Assembly: GCF_049243985.1 (NCBI RefSeq)
Contig: NC_135379.1
Location: 22,590,001-22,654,000, forward strand
Source of the DNA: Paroedura picta
Taxonomy: Eukaryota > Chordata > Lepidosauria > Squamata > Gekkonidae
Reading direction: 5' to 3'
DNA length: 64,000 nt
Position numbers and translations under genes: made by a program
Shown: positions 37,009 through 49,000 of the stretch, in pieces
Layout: each line of letters begins with the position of its first letter
Position numbering within the stretch: position 1 is the first letter of the stretch
Notes under the pieces: model-generated
The model's database searches: none
Told to the model about the DNA's origin: nothing
The model's input: only the letters and a program-made list of their open reading frames with translations

Positions 37009-37198
37009 GTCACGGCTCAATGGTACAGCATCAGCTTGGCATGAAAGTCTTGGCTTCAATCCCCAGCATTTCCAGAAGATAGAATCAGAAAGCAGGGTAT
37101 GTGATTTCTGACAGAGACCCCAGCAGGCAACTGTCAGTCTAAGTAGCCAGCACTGATCGTTATGGGCCACAGTAGTCAGTAGAAGGCGGCTTCATATG
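37009..37198 (+). repeat. tRNA-derived SINE (family A)
   Basis: Head with GGCTCAATGGTACAGCATCA, a B-box-like GGCTTCAATCCCCAGC, and a tail with AGAAGGCGGCTTCATATGTC. Confidence 0.7.
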
Positions 37199-37417
37199 TC
37201 CACAGTGCAGTTGCCATCTCTTTACAATTGACTACTTTTTAGAAGATGGCCATTTCCATCCATACTCTGAATGTACATTACACATAGGCCGTGAGGGGTG
37301 GGGGTCTTAATTGCCAGGGACGCATGCAGAAGACTCTCTGTGATTATGGCCTTTTAAAACGCATGCAACTAATCATTCCTGGCAATTAACCCATCGCCAC
37401 AAAGTAATCGTTGAGGC

Positions 37418-37545
37418 CATTTGGTTCTCTTGTATCTGAGGGAGAGGTCGTGCAGGCGAAAGCTCAAACCTGGCACAAAATCTTGTTGGTCTTGCAGGTG
37501 CCGTTTTATCCTGCTGCTTCAGACCAACACCCACCCGAGTCTATA
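37418..37545 (-). repeat. Interspersed repeat family D
   Basis: Contains CAGGCGAAAGCTCAAACC, ATCTTGTTGGTCTTGCAGGT and GCTTCAGACCAACACCCACC, the inverse of the family D order at 24698. Confidence 0.6.
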
Positions 37546-37584
37546 CGCGTGGGACTGCAGCCACCACCGTTGGACACACTAAAG

Positions 37585-37720
37585 CAGGGATAGTCAACCT
37601 GTGGTCCTCCAGATGTCCATGGACTACAATTCCCATGAGCCCCTGCCAGCAAATGCTGGCAGGGACTCATGGGAATTGTAGTCCATGGACATCTGGAAGA
37701 CCACAGGTTGACTACCCCTG
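37585..37720 (+). mobile_element. Palindromic hAT-type MITE (family F) next to the MIOS promoter
   Basis: Starts CAGGGATAGTCAACCTGTGG and ends CAGGTTGACTACCCCTG. Flanks CACTAAAG and CGCTAAAG give a 7 of 8 target site duplication. It ends about 170 bp before the ETS motif of the MIOS promoter. Confidence 0.9.
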
Positions 37721-37759
37721 CGCTAAAGGGCTCAAATGGCAACACTGGGCGGCCTAGGC

Positions 37760-38260
37760 AGGGCCCCCTCCTCCCTCTCCGGGAGCCTGAGCGCCCATCC
37801 AGCCAACCCCCCCCCCTTCTCTCTCCCAAGGAAGCCGCGCGCCCGTCCCCGCGCGAGCCCTTCCCGCCGGAAGGATCGTTCTCTCACACCGGAAGTGGCG
37901 TCTTTCTTGGGGCTCTTCCTTCCCTGAAGGCGGAAGTGGACCTTTCCTTTGCGCCTCTCCCCCGCCCCCCCCCCGTTCCAGGAATCCCCGTGTCAGAGGG
38001 GTCGTGGGGGTGAGTCTTCCCCCTCGTGTCGTCCTCGTCGTTCTCCGCGGAGAGAAGGTGGGAGATGTCACTCGCCTCGCAAGTCCCTGTCGGAGGAGTC
38101 AGGCGGCGAGAGGCTGGCTGGAGGGCGGTCCATGACCGGGCGTCGAGGGCAGCTCCTGCCAGCCTGGCCAAGCCACAGGGTCAGCCGGTGCAGGCGCTGT
38201 AACCCAGGGGCGGGTCGTCCTGACGCCGTTTCTCTCGCAGGTGAGTCGGGGGCGAAGGGG
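37760..38260 (+). promoter_or_regulatory. MIOS: CpG-rich MIOS promoter and probable non-coding first exon
   Basis: A dense CpG, GC-rich block against AT-rich surroundings. It contains ACCGGAAGTG at 37888-37897, a full ETS/GABP consensus, and further GGAAG cores at about 37869 and 37931. Possible exon 1 donors are GGGG-gtgagtct near 38009 and CTCGCAG-gtgagtcg at 38241. I cannot choose between them. TATA-less, housekeeping type. Confidence 0.75.
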
Positions 38261-39442
38261 AACAAGCGGCCGCTTCACTTGGGAAGGCACGACGGGTCGA
38301 ATGGCAAGGTGCGCTGCTCAAGAAGTTGCATCAAAATAGTGCGGGGGCCACCCTGCGTGGATGCCTGCCAGGCAGCAAGTGCAGACCGAGCTGAGGTTAT
38401 GCTTTGTGGGGCGGTTGCATTCGTCGCCTGGCCTAACCCGTGCGCAGTGAGAGAATTGCGAAGTGTCCAGCCGTACCAACTAGCCTGCAATGTGTTTGTA
38501 GACAATCACTTTTCTTTTTAAAGGGAGTATAGAAGACTTATTTAAGAGGATCTCTTAAAGTTCTTTATAAAGCTCTCAGGAGGCAGGAAGTACCTGAATC
38601 TGGATAAAAGGAATAAATTAGCAAACCAGCAAATGGTAGGAGCTAGCTTGTAAGAAATAGTCCACTTAAGCTCAAAGTCCCAAGTTACGGGAATTGAAAA
38701 CCACCCCAAAAATCACTAGTGTCCTTATTATGTTTTGTGTTATTCAACTTAGCAAGTGCCAGCGTGTACATCCATATTTGTTGTGTAAAGTGCTTATTGG
38801 CCTTTTAAGATGAACATGGCAGTTATCTCTGGCATTTGGGACAGCTTTAGGTAAAGCACAGTGAGCCATCTGAAGCTGGGAGAGGTGCAAATAGCAGTTC
38901 TTTGACGCACCGCCTCTGGTTTGCTTAGGTGCCCCATACAAAGTGAAGATGGGTTGTAGGCCCTGTGCTGGACCTAGGACTCAGATAAATACCAACCTTG
39001 TATTTATTTTGGAACTAAGCATTATTTCATATCTACAGTTAGTGGTGAATAGATGGCCCATGGCTCTGTAGTTCTCTCATAACTGCCATGTGGTCTGATG
39101 TTCCAATGACTGGGTACATTCCAGCACAGTTTTAGCTAGGGGTGGTGGTGGGAAATCCTTAATATGCACATATGGTTTTCACTGATAAAAGATGTAAAGA
39201 TGTTTGGAACCATAGTGACTTTATCAGTGGTGATATTTTCTTCTTGCTACACATAAATAATCTTTGACAACTATCAGAAAGAAGCTACAGAAAATAGCAG
39301 TTGCAAAAAAGTTATGAAAACATTAACTGATTTCCCTAAGGATTTGGGGAAATGAAAAGTCAGAATGATATTGAAATATTTGTTGATTCTAATCTAGATT
39401 TGCTTTTCTATTGTATGATGTTCTGTGTTTTTTTTTAAACAG

Positions 39443-40812
39443 CACCTAATGAATGAATGTGGCTCAAGCTTTCAAGCATCATTTTGAACTCTTTTATACC
39501 AATTAGTAGGAAGCAACCATGAGTGGGTCCAAACCTGATATACTGTGGGCTCCACATCATGTTAATAGATTTGTTGTGTGTGACTCTGAGCTGAGCCTCT
39601 ACCACATAGAATCTGCTGTAAGTTCTGAACTCAAAGCAGGATCAATGCGTTTATCAGAAGAAACTACAGCCACTCTGTTGTCCATTAATTCTGATACCCC
39701 GTATATGAAATGTGTGGCTTGGTACCCCAAATACGATCCTGAGTGTCTTCTGGCAGTTGGACAGGCCAATGGCCGAGTTGTCCTTACTAGTCTTGGCCAA
39801 GATCACAATTCAAAGTCCAAGGAGTTGATAGGAAAAGAATTTGTTCCAAAACATGCCCGGCAATGCAACACCTTAGCATGGAATCCACTGGACAGCTATT
39901 GGCTTGCTGCTGGTCTCGATAAACATCGGGCTGATTTCTCAGTACTAATCTGGGACATCAGTAGCAAATACACTCCAGAAATTCCCGTGGCGTCTGAAAA
40001 AGTGAGGCTTTCTTCTGGAGACACAGAAGCAGGGCTGGTTGTGACAAAGCCCCTTTATGAATTGGGGCAGAATGATGCTTGCCTTTCTCTTTGTTGGCTT
40101 CCACGGGACCAGAAGCTTCTTTTAGCAGGGATGCATCGGAACCTGGCAATCTTTGACCTGAGGAATATAAGTCAAAAGATGTTTGTGAATACCAAGGCTG
40201 TTCAAGGCGTCAGTGTTGATCCATTTTTCCATGATCGTGTGGCTTCCTTCTATGAAGGCCAAGTTGCCATATGGGATCTTAGAAAGTTTGAAAAGCCGGT
40301 TTTGACCCTAACGGAACAACCGAAGCCCTTAACAAAAGTGGCGTGGTGTCCTACAAGGACTGGATTGCTAGCAACATTGACCAGAGATAGTAATATCATC
40401 AAACTCTATGACATGCAGCACACTCCCACCCCAATAGATGAAACGGAACCTACAATCATCGAGAGAAGTGTACAGCCTTGCGAACACTATATTGCTTCTT
40501 TTGCCTGGCATCCCACAAATCAAAATCGAATGGTGGTGGTGACGCCAAACAGGACCATGTCAGATTTCACTGTGTTTGAAAGGATCTCTCTTGCATGGAG
40601 TCCAGTTACCTCTTTAATGTGGGCATGCGGGAGGCATTTATATGAGTGCACTGAAGAAGGAAAGGCCAGTTCCCTTGAAAAAGACATTGCCACCAAAATG
40701 CGTCTGAGAGCTTTATCCAGGTATGGCCTAGACACAGAACAGATATGGAGAAACCATATTCTAGCAGGAAATGAAGACCTGCAGCTGAAGTCACTCTGGT
40801 ACACTCTACATT
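39443..40812 (+). CDS. MIOS: MIOS exon 2: 5' UTR end and N-terminal coding part (CDS from 39519)
   Basis: The acceptor is tttaaacag at 39442. Codes residues 1-431 and the first base of codon 432. The open frame runs eleven bases further to a TAA at 40821, but splicing at ATATCCTTT (40813) removes this and gives TLHF-MKQYTED across the junction, as in other vertebrates. Confidence 0.96.
39449..39522 (+). promoter_or_regulatory. MIOS: Cluster of three overlapping uORFs in the MIOS 5' UTR
   Basis: ATGAATGAATG at 39449-39459 offers start codons in all three frames. The uORFs run 39449-39487 (TGA), 39453-39506 (TAG, followed at once by a second TAG, in the main frame) and 39457-39522 (TGA overlapping the main ATG as ATGA). 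Their presence follows directly from the acceptor at 39442. A regulatory effect is inference. Confidence 0.6.
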
Positions 40813-42998
40813 ATATCCTTTAAGTGCCAGTGTGGTGTAGTGGTTATGATGTCAAACTAGCACTTGAGTGTGGGCCAGTTACTATCTTTCACACAGATGC
40901 ACTGGGCTGCTGTGACGATCAAAGGGAGGTGGGAGAATGATATACATTGCCCTGAACTTCTTGGCTGCATACAACATTATTAAAACATTATTATGTTCTT
41001 CTTGAACATCGTTGGCCTCCTTCTCTTCCACCCCCCCCCCTTTTTTTAGGGAGGGGGGTAGGAAGGGGATCTTATTATTGTGCTGCCATGCTGTGACATT
41101 TTAAAGTCTTTTAATGGGAGTTTTATGGGGTTTTAAGACACTGTAACCCGCCACGAGCCATTTGGGAGTGGCAGAAAATAAATTGAAATAATGATGATGA
41201 TGATGATGATAATAATAATAATATGTGCCAGAAAGATGTTGCAAAATCACACAGAGCAACATTTATACTCTGATGGCAAGTGAAAAGGATGCTCCTTTCC
41301 CTTAATTGCCTTGATGCATTTATTTCTGCTGCTCAGGCTGGTGGGAGGGTTGGTAGCCTAGTCCTCCAAGGGACAAGATTGAGGACAAGACTTCCACTAG
41401 TGTTGGGCAAGGACTAATAAGCATCCAAAGGTTCTGCTGACATTGGAGGCTTCACTCAGTGAGGGGTACAATAGCAGTGGGATGCTGCTTGTGCCAGAAG
41501 AATGCCCACTGTTATTGAATGGAACCCTTGGATCGTGTTCTTATTACTCAACCAGCACAATTCTTACCAGCAGATCTTATAAAGCATCTTAACAAGAAGT
41601 TCATCATGTATATACTCTTTTATCTCCACCAGGAATATCTCCAAGTTCATATAGTATCATTCACAGCAGCACGGTACCTCCCCCCACCTTCCCTTAAACG
41701 CTGTTAAAATTTAGTAGATTTCCTATACCTGGCAATACTTATGAAGCAGTATACAGAGGACATGGATCAGAAATTCACAGGCAACAAGGGTTCCTTAGTT
41801 TATGCTGGCATCAAATCCATTGTGAAGGCATCTATGGGTAAGTAGACTCTGAACATTTAATAACATTGTGGCTCACAGGCTGAACATTGGCTGTGTATGC
41901 CAAAGATCCTACAAATGGAACTTTCATTTAAAAGGATCAGATAGTAGTTGATGTGAAAGATCTCTACATGAGACTATGTTCAGGACGTTTTGATGTGGAA
42001 CATCTACTGGCACAGTCCCTGTAATGGAAATGATAATGGAGTGTGAATCTTTGTCAGTAGATTTCTTTTTAATGAAGGAGATTGGCTATGGTCACAAGTT
42101 GACAGAGCTTCCTTATTGTAAGGCGGAAAAATAAGTAACCCATCTTCTACTGTGGTCCTTGAGGTAATGCTTTTTAAAATAAAATGTCTGCATCCTTTGA
42201 ATGCTCTGTTTTTATTTTCCAAGTGTGCCTTCTGATCCTTCCCTCTAGCCCAGAAGACACAGTGATTGGCAACCTACTATCCCAAGTCAGCATTTTAAGT
42301 CTGCTCAGATTCTGGCTCCATGCCCCCCCTCCCCCCAGTGTGGACACAACAAGAAATGCTACAACAGTTTTTAGTAGCTGGAAATTCACTTTCTGAATAC
42401 CAAACATGTTTCCGTGCCTTATCAAAAGGAGCTTTTACAATGTGTCCTACAGTTTGGACTCCCAGCCACTTGTATCAGGAAGGTTTCCCCTGCCAGAAGA
42501 AGGTGCCTGCACTGATAGAAAAGATCTTAGAGGTCCAATAATGATATTGCTTGCTATGGAATTTGGTTACTAATAGCACAACAACATAGTAGGCAAATTG
42601 TGAATACGGTGAAGAAAAGTAGATTGTGCAATATGTGTATTTTATATTTTAGCTGTGTGTTTTTTGTGTGCTAAAAGTTTGCATTGTCCTGTGTGTACAA
42701 ACAATTATTTAGGAACAACAGAGAACCTCAGGCATAACCGGAGTGGATCAGACAGACAGGCCGATATCATTCAGTATCTAAGTGAGGAGAGATCACTGGC
42801 TTTGCAGCTGTGTGGCTGGATCAAGAAGGGTACAGACATCGATGTAGAGCCTTTCCTGAACTCTTTGGAGCAAGAGGGAGATTGGGAGCGAGCCGCTGCA
42901 GTGGCACTGTTCAACTTGGACATACGGCGAGCCATACAGATACTGAACAAAGGAGCTTCTTCAGGAAAAGGTGCCATTTTCTAATTGGGTATTAGCTC

Positions 42999-43033
<35 letters not shown>

Positions 43034-46000
43034 ACGCATGTGTGTGCACTTGTGTATGTCAGGTCTTGATAGCACAGAAATTTAAGTGCCAGACTAGTTC
43101 CTCAGCCTTTCAGAGCTTTGTGTTTTAATAACTGTATTTTCCAGTTCTTACTAACCTAAGCCTAACCTCTTCACAGTTTCTTGTAATTTTATTCAAACAA
43201 TGACAAAAGTGTTGTCTATAAATAAATCTAGGGGTAAGCCTGGTTGGCACCACAACAGAAAGCTAGCCTCCTAATATAATTAATCCCCAATTTACCATCA
43301 TTCCATTATTGCTTTTAAAAGCTCAGTTAATCTGAATATTGGAACCAGTGAAGAGTGCAACTGATTAAGGAATTAATTAATCTATCACCATCGAATGTAT
43401 GTGTAACCAAGCAGTGAAAACAACTTCTTTCACATTCTAATGTGAAATGACAAATAGGTTTTGGTGGTCAAAAGGACCAGTTTCCCATCAGTGGAATCCA
43501 GCTGGCTCCAGTAAAGTGGGGGAAAAACAAGGGCACTGGCTGTCTGCTTTAGGGAAGAGGCAACAATAAGCAAATGGGCTTGATGTCATGTTGGGGATCC
43601 CTGAGATGGGTACATCTGGCTTTTAGACAGTCAAGTCCTCAAAGTGGCTCTGTTTTTCCTTACAAAGTTCTGTTTCAGGGTTAATGTCAATTGCTGTTGA
43701 GTCATTAATGAGTAATGCATTTGGGGAGAATATCTGCCTTAATTTCATTCCCAAGTGGGATTTGTTGGTTTAAAATATTGATTTACCTTGGTCTTTGTTG
43801 TTTCCGCTTGTGCAGGAGATCTCAATCTCAATGTCGTTGCCATGGCATTATCAGGCTACACAGATGAAAAGAACTCGTTGTGGAGAGAGATGTGCAGCAC
43901 CCTGCGGTTACAGCTGAACAACCCTTACCTGTGTGCCATGTTTGCATTTCTGACGAGTGAATCAGGTTCCTATGATGGGGTTTTGGTAAGTCCGGTCACG
44001 AGATAAATATACGTATGTGTAAATTTGGGAAATCTTGGATAAAGAATGGGGAACCTGCCCCACCATGGCCAGTGTGTTAAAACACTGTGTCCCAGGCAGC
44101 CACTTAACCTCCTTAGCATTGTTCAGGAAACGATACATAGGGTTCAGTCCCCCACAACCTTCTCTGGTGTAAGTTGAAGGCATTTTTGCTCAGGCAAGCA
44201 AAGGGTCTGCAGTTTCTGCCATTTACACCGCCATCCCTGTTACAGACTTCCAGGCTGCATCTTGCTCTATTTCTGAGGGCTCTTTGACCTTCAGGAGAAT
44301 TGGGGAGGGCAGGGGAGAGGGAGGCTGCAACAGCACAGGAACATAGGAAAGAATAAGTTTTCCATGTGGAACTCCACTCTTGGTTCATAGGATCCAGTGC
44401 AGGATATTATAGAAGCCATCAACTTGGCCGCAAGTTAACAGAGCTTCCTTTTGGTATATGCAAGGGCAAGGATTTGAGGATGGGGTTTTATTAGGTGCCC
44501 TTTTATTCTACTGGATTGCTCAGGGCAGCATACAACATTCTTCCCTCCTTATTCTCACAACAATCCTGTGAGGTAGACTAGGCTGAGAAAGAGAGAGTGA
44601 ATGGCCCAAGGACATCTAGCAAGCTTTCATGGGAGAGTGGGAAGTTGTCCAGTGCTATGACCACTACAAACCACAGATTCTCTTTTAAGGAGCAATAGCT
44701 GTTGTCTGGCTAATGCTAGCATGTTTTGTATTCTTTCAGTATGAAAGCAACGTAGCTGTACGAGACAGAGTGGCGTTTGCTTGTAAATTCCTCACTGATG
44801 CTCAGGTAACACTCTCAGATTTACTATTGTTTCCCTCCCTTTAGTCTAGATTGTTTCCAGAAAATGAGGTCATAAAGGCCACAACCATCCATGCCAGTTT
44901 TTGTCTTGGGACAGAGAGGAAGGAGAGATAAGTAGGTGCTCCCTCCCTATTATGAAACCAAATGTGGATAAACAGGCTCACTTTACTATTTTGAATGACG
45001 CCTTGCACGAGTCTTTAAACAAGCACTTGTTTGTGGCAAGGATAAGTGCCTTTCAGTGGGAAGTAAGAACATTCTCCATTTGTATTCTGTTAGGCCCGTA
45101 ACTGAGGAACATCCAGCAGGTGCAGGGTCTGGCAGAATAGTTAAAGAAGCATCTTTGTGGAATGGTTTGCAAAATGGCCTGTGTACAGCATAATGTAGAA
45201 TCCGGTTCTGATATGTTTCCTGCTGGAAATGTTATGATGGATAATCTTTTTTTCTTTAACCCTTTGTGCAAAATATTGATCATGTGATGTTGTAACCTGA
45301 GGCTCTTGATGCTGTAACGGAGCTATCCTGCTTAGCTGTTCCACATTTCCAGATGGGGCGGGGAGAGACATTCCCATTTTTGGTCAGCATTTTCTTTTGT
45401 TTTTATAGCTGAATAGATTCCTTGAAAAGTTAACGAGCGAAATGAAAGAAGCTGGGAACCTGGAAGGAATACTCCTGACGGGACTGACAAAGGATGGGGT
45501 GGATTTAATGGAAAGTTATGTTGACCGAACAGGCGATGTTCAGACAGCAAGCTATTGCATGTTGCAGGTTTGTATTACTCTCTGAAATAAATCCATAATC
45601 CCAAATTCCTTTTGATTAATCTCTGCTATGCACATTGCCCAGATTTATACTACCTTAGATTGCCGTGCTTAATAAGACAGGGCTTAGTTTTCTTGATAAA
45701 ACACTTCATCTCTCCCAAGTATTTTGGAATGTGCCTTTCTAATACCTGTGGCTGAGTCTGAAAATGATCATAGTACACAAAATACAAACAGAACCCTGCT
45801 TAACCTTAATCCTTATTTTGCTCCATCAGCAACAGTATGAGGGGAAAAACTTGTTTTGCCGCGTTTACATTGTGCAGCAAAGTGGAGGGCGTTTTCCACG
45901 TTGGTGCAGTTTTGGCTGAAAAGCCAAAAATTTGCAAAACCAATACTTATCCCAGTATATTGGTGCTGAAAATATTGGTTTGTATATATCCAACAAAGTA

Positions 46001-49000
46001 CAGTAAGAAGACATGGCAAAACCAATTTTTTATTGACTTTACACAGGTTTTGTCCTCATACTATTACTCGTGTACTCATTTTCTTTTTTCCCCATCAGCA
46101 ACAGAGGCAGACTTCTTCCAGTATAATCATAAGTATGTTTGCTCAGAAGTAAAGCCTGTAGAGTTCAATGAGATTTAGTCTGTAGTAAGTGTGCTTTGGA
46201 TTGTAGCCTTCATCTGCCCTTCCATCAAAATCCTGTTCTGTGTACATTTCTTGGCTGATGTTTGCCTGTTTTCAGGGCTCTCCTTCTGATGTGCTTAAAG
46301 ACGAACGGGTTCAATATTGGATTGAAAACTACAGGAACCTCTTGGATGCGTGGAGGTTTTGGCACAAACGAGCAGAATTCGACATCCATAGGAGTAAGCT
46401 GGATCCTAGTTCAAAACCTCTAGCACAGGTAAACATAACAGTGGTTGTCCTGAATAAGTATGATGGTCTAATATTGACTAAGATAATGAGTATTCTAATG
46501 GTAAGTAGACTCGCACTCGTAAATGTACCATTATAGAAAATGAGAGTTGTCCACCTCTTCGCTCTAATAAATGCTTGACATTGCTGAATTTTGGCCAGAG
46601 GGGATTCGTTGTTGACCAAGGTAGCATTCCTGGCAGAGAGAGAGAGAGAGGATGCTGCTGTCCATGTAAAAAGAAGGAAATCCATCTGTTTCCTCCACTG
46701 CTGATATCATGTAAAGTCACTGTGTTGGATCCAGCCAGCTTTTTCCCCTTAAATCTATTACCGCTGGGAATCACCTGTGGTTATGCTGAGGATTGCATAT
46801 GGCTTTTGCCCATGCAGGTCTCATGATCCTCAGCATAGCCTTTTTCAGTGGTCTTTATTTATTTATTATATTTATATACTGCCCTCCCCTGAGGCTCAGG
46901 GTGGTTGACATGGAACTGGAATAAAAACAGTACAGATAACATGTATCTTTATCATTAGAAGAAAAGTCAGTTAGATCCCGCTGCTTGGATCTGTGTTCAA
47001 ATAGGAGGTTTAAGAAAGATGGGCATTCTAATAAATGTCCTTTCTATCCGCCTTTATTTTGATTTATTTAAAACACTTATTTCATTACTTTTCTACTGAA
47101 CATCTCAGGAGCCATGGCTAGAAGTAACTACATTTTCTCAGCAATTATAGAACCATTCTGAAAGCATTCTCAGCAACTGTGATAACCAGAAGCATCCCAA
47201 AGTACGTTAACAGCATAGATTCCCCACCCACCCCCAAAACTGCAGTTGTAACAAGTCAACATCGCTTCCTCTAGAAAGTATTGTGCTAGTTCATCAGTAA
47301 AGCTGCAATGAGTAACCTGGGTATTATTATTTAAAAATCATGTCACTTTTATATTTTTTTAATCTGCAAAGGTGTTTGTAAGCTGCAATTTTTGTGGAAA
47401 GTCAATCTCCTACAGCTGCTCAGCCATTCCACATCAGGGCCGAGGTTTCAGTCAGTATGGTGTCAGTGGGTCTCCAACCAAATCCAAGGTCACAAGTTGT
47501 CCGGGTTGCCGCAAGCCCCTCCCTCGCTGTGCACTTTGCCTAATAAATATGGGAACTCCAGTTTCCAGCTGCCCAGGTATGATTCCAGTTTTGATCAGTT
47601 TGTCTGTGTTAATTCATAGGATAGCACTGATGAACAGAAATTTAATGATAATTTAAAATTTTTTAGAACTATCAGAATGGGAGCTTTTTAGGATCAGCTG
47701 CTTATATTTGTTTTTGGCCTTGATCTGCATTTTATCTATTTTGATTCTTTTACTGAATACTGTTGGGATATAGACTCTCTTAAGGCAGTGGTCCCCAACC
47801 TGCGGGCTGCGGCCCGGCGCTGGGCCGCAAAGGCCATGGTGCCGGGCCGCGGCTCCCTCTCCCCGCCCCCCCCCCCCGCAGCAAAAAACTTCCCAGGCCG
47901 CAAGCTTGCGGCCTGGGAAGCTACTTACTGCGGGAGGGTGGGGAGAGGGAATCAGGGCCGGGCCACGCCCGCGCGGCCCGCGGATGCGGCCCAATCCATG
48001 GGTGCAGCCTGCGGGCGCGGCCCGATCCACGGGTGCGGCCGGGTGCGGCTCGCGGGCGCGGACCGAAGCGTGGGCGTGGCCCACGCGGGCGCGGACCGAT
48101 GCCCTGCCGGTCCCCAGCCTAATAAAGGTTGGGGACCACTGTCTTAAGGTACTTAGCAAAACTTTGACTTCATCTGTGAGCCCTGTATACCAATTGGCCT
48201 TTCCAGAGTATTGTTAATGACCACTGAACAGACTTCTTCATTTTAAATTATATGAGTTTTGACCATACAGGTAGCAGGTATTAGTGATACAGGTTAGTAT
48301 CAGATTCGTCTTAGGAACAGCTATTCTTTTTCTGAGACAATCATGAATAAGTATGTAAATCATCTTTAAAGGTAAAGGTATCCCCTGTGTAAGAACCGGG
48401 TCATGTCTGACCCTTGGGGTGACGCCCTCCAGCGTTTTCATGGCAGACTCAATAAGGGGTGGTTTGCCAGTGCCTTCCCCAGTCATTACCGTTTACCCCC
48501 CAGCAGCAAGCTGGGTACTCATTTTACCGACCTCGGAAGGATGGAAGGCTGAGTCAACCTTGAGCCGGCTGCTGGGATCGAACTCCCAGCCTCATGGGCA
48601 AAGCTTTCAGACAGCTGCCTTACCACTCTGCGCCACAAGATCATCTTTGGGACCCAGTAAACCTTTAGGAGCACTCAAGGGCTTGGGCACACCCAATGGG
48701 ATCACTGACTTATCATTTAAAGATGAAATCTCCCTCCCCCGTGCTTCTCAAGAGGGTTGTCATGTGGCTTTGGAAGTGGCTGTTCAATGAACATATCCAA
48801 ATTTTTCTCAGGCACGTATAGCCAGCTATGCAGGTCTATAGATCTAAGTTCATGTACAGCTGTCTCACACATCTGATTTGTTGCAAATACCAGGAAGGAT
48901 TATTGACTGAATGTACATAAGAGTGAAGTTGCCCTGTGGCCATACAGGACTAGATGGATTTTTTAAACATGTTTTCTATTGCCTGGAACCTGAAGAATCA

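Larger units (their letters stand above)
31938..37760. other. Intergenic region between COL28A1 and MIOS
   Basis: COL28A1 and MIOS point away from each other with about 5.8 kb between their coding and promoter parts. It holds R1 and family H repeats, a SINE, a family D piece and a palindromic MITE. The first 1.9 kb (31938-33900) is AT-rich and shows no recognisable element. The COL28A1 promoter should lie just above 31937, but no clear TATA box or CpG island is seen there. Confidence 0.6.
40813..41738 (+). other. MIOS: U12-type AT-AC intron of MIOS
   Basis: The intron starts ATATCCTTT, a perfect U12 5' splice site, and ends CAATAC. TTTCCTATACC at about 41719-41729 resembles the U12 branch consensus, with a candidate branch A 11 nt before the intron end. 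Only this splice restores the conserved LHFMKQYTED reading. No GT-AG pair does so. A SINE and a LINE tail sit inside. Confidence 0.93.

Noticed and set aside
37754-38521. Several ORFs of 95 to 190 codons over the MIOS promoter.
   Set aside because: CpG-island composition lowers stop frequency on all frames. No homology recognised.
40801-40823. MIOS looks truncated because its large ORF ends at 40823 with a SINE right behind.
   Set aside because: The stop lies in an AT-AC intron. All later exons are intact and in phase to a normal 876-aa product, so this is no pseudogene.
46329-46685. Minus-strand ORF of 118 codons overlapping MIOS exon 8.
   Set aside because: Shadow of the conserved plus-strand exon.
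48540-48645. tRNA gene with good A and B boxes on the minus strand.
   Set aside because: Part of a 280-bp SINE. The sequence after the B box does not close a tRNA acceptor stem.
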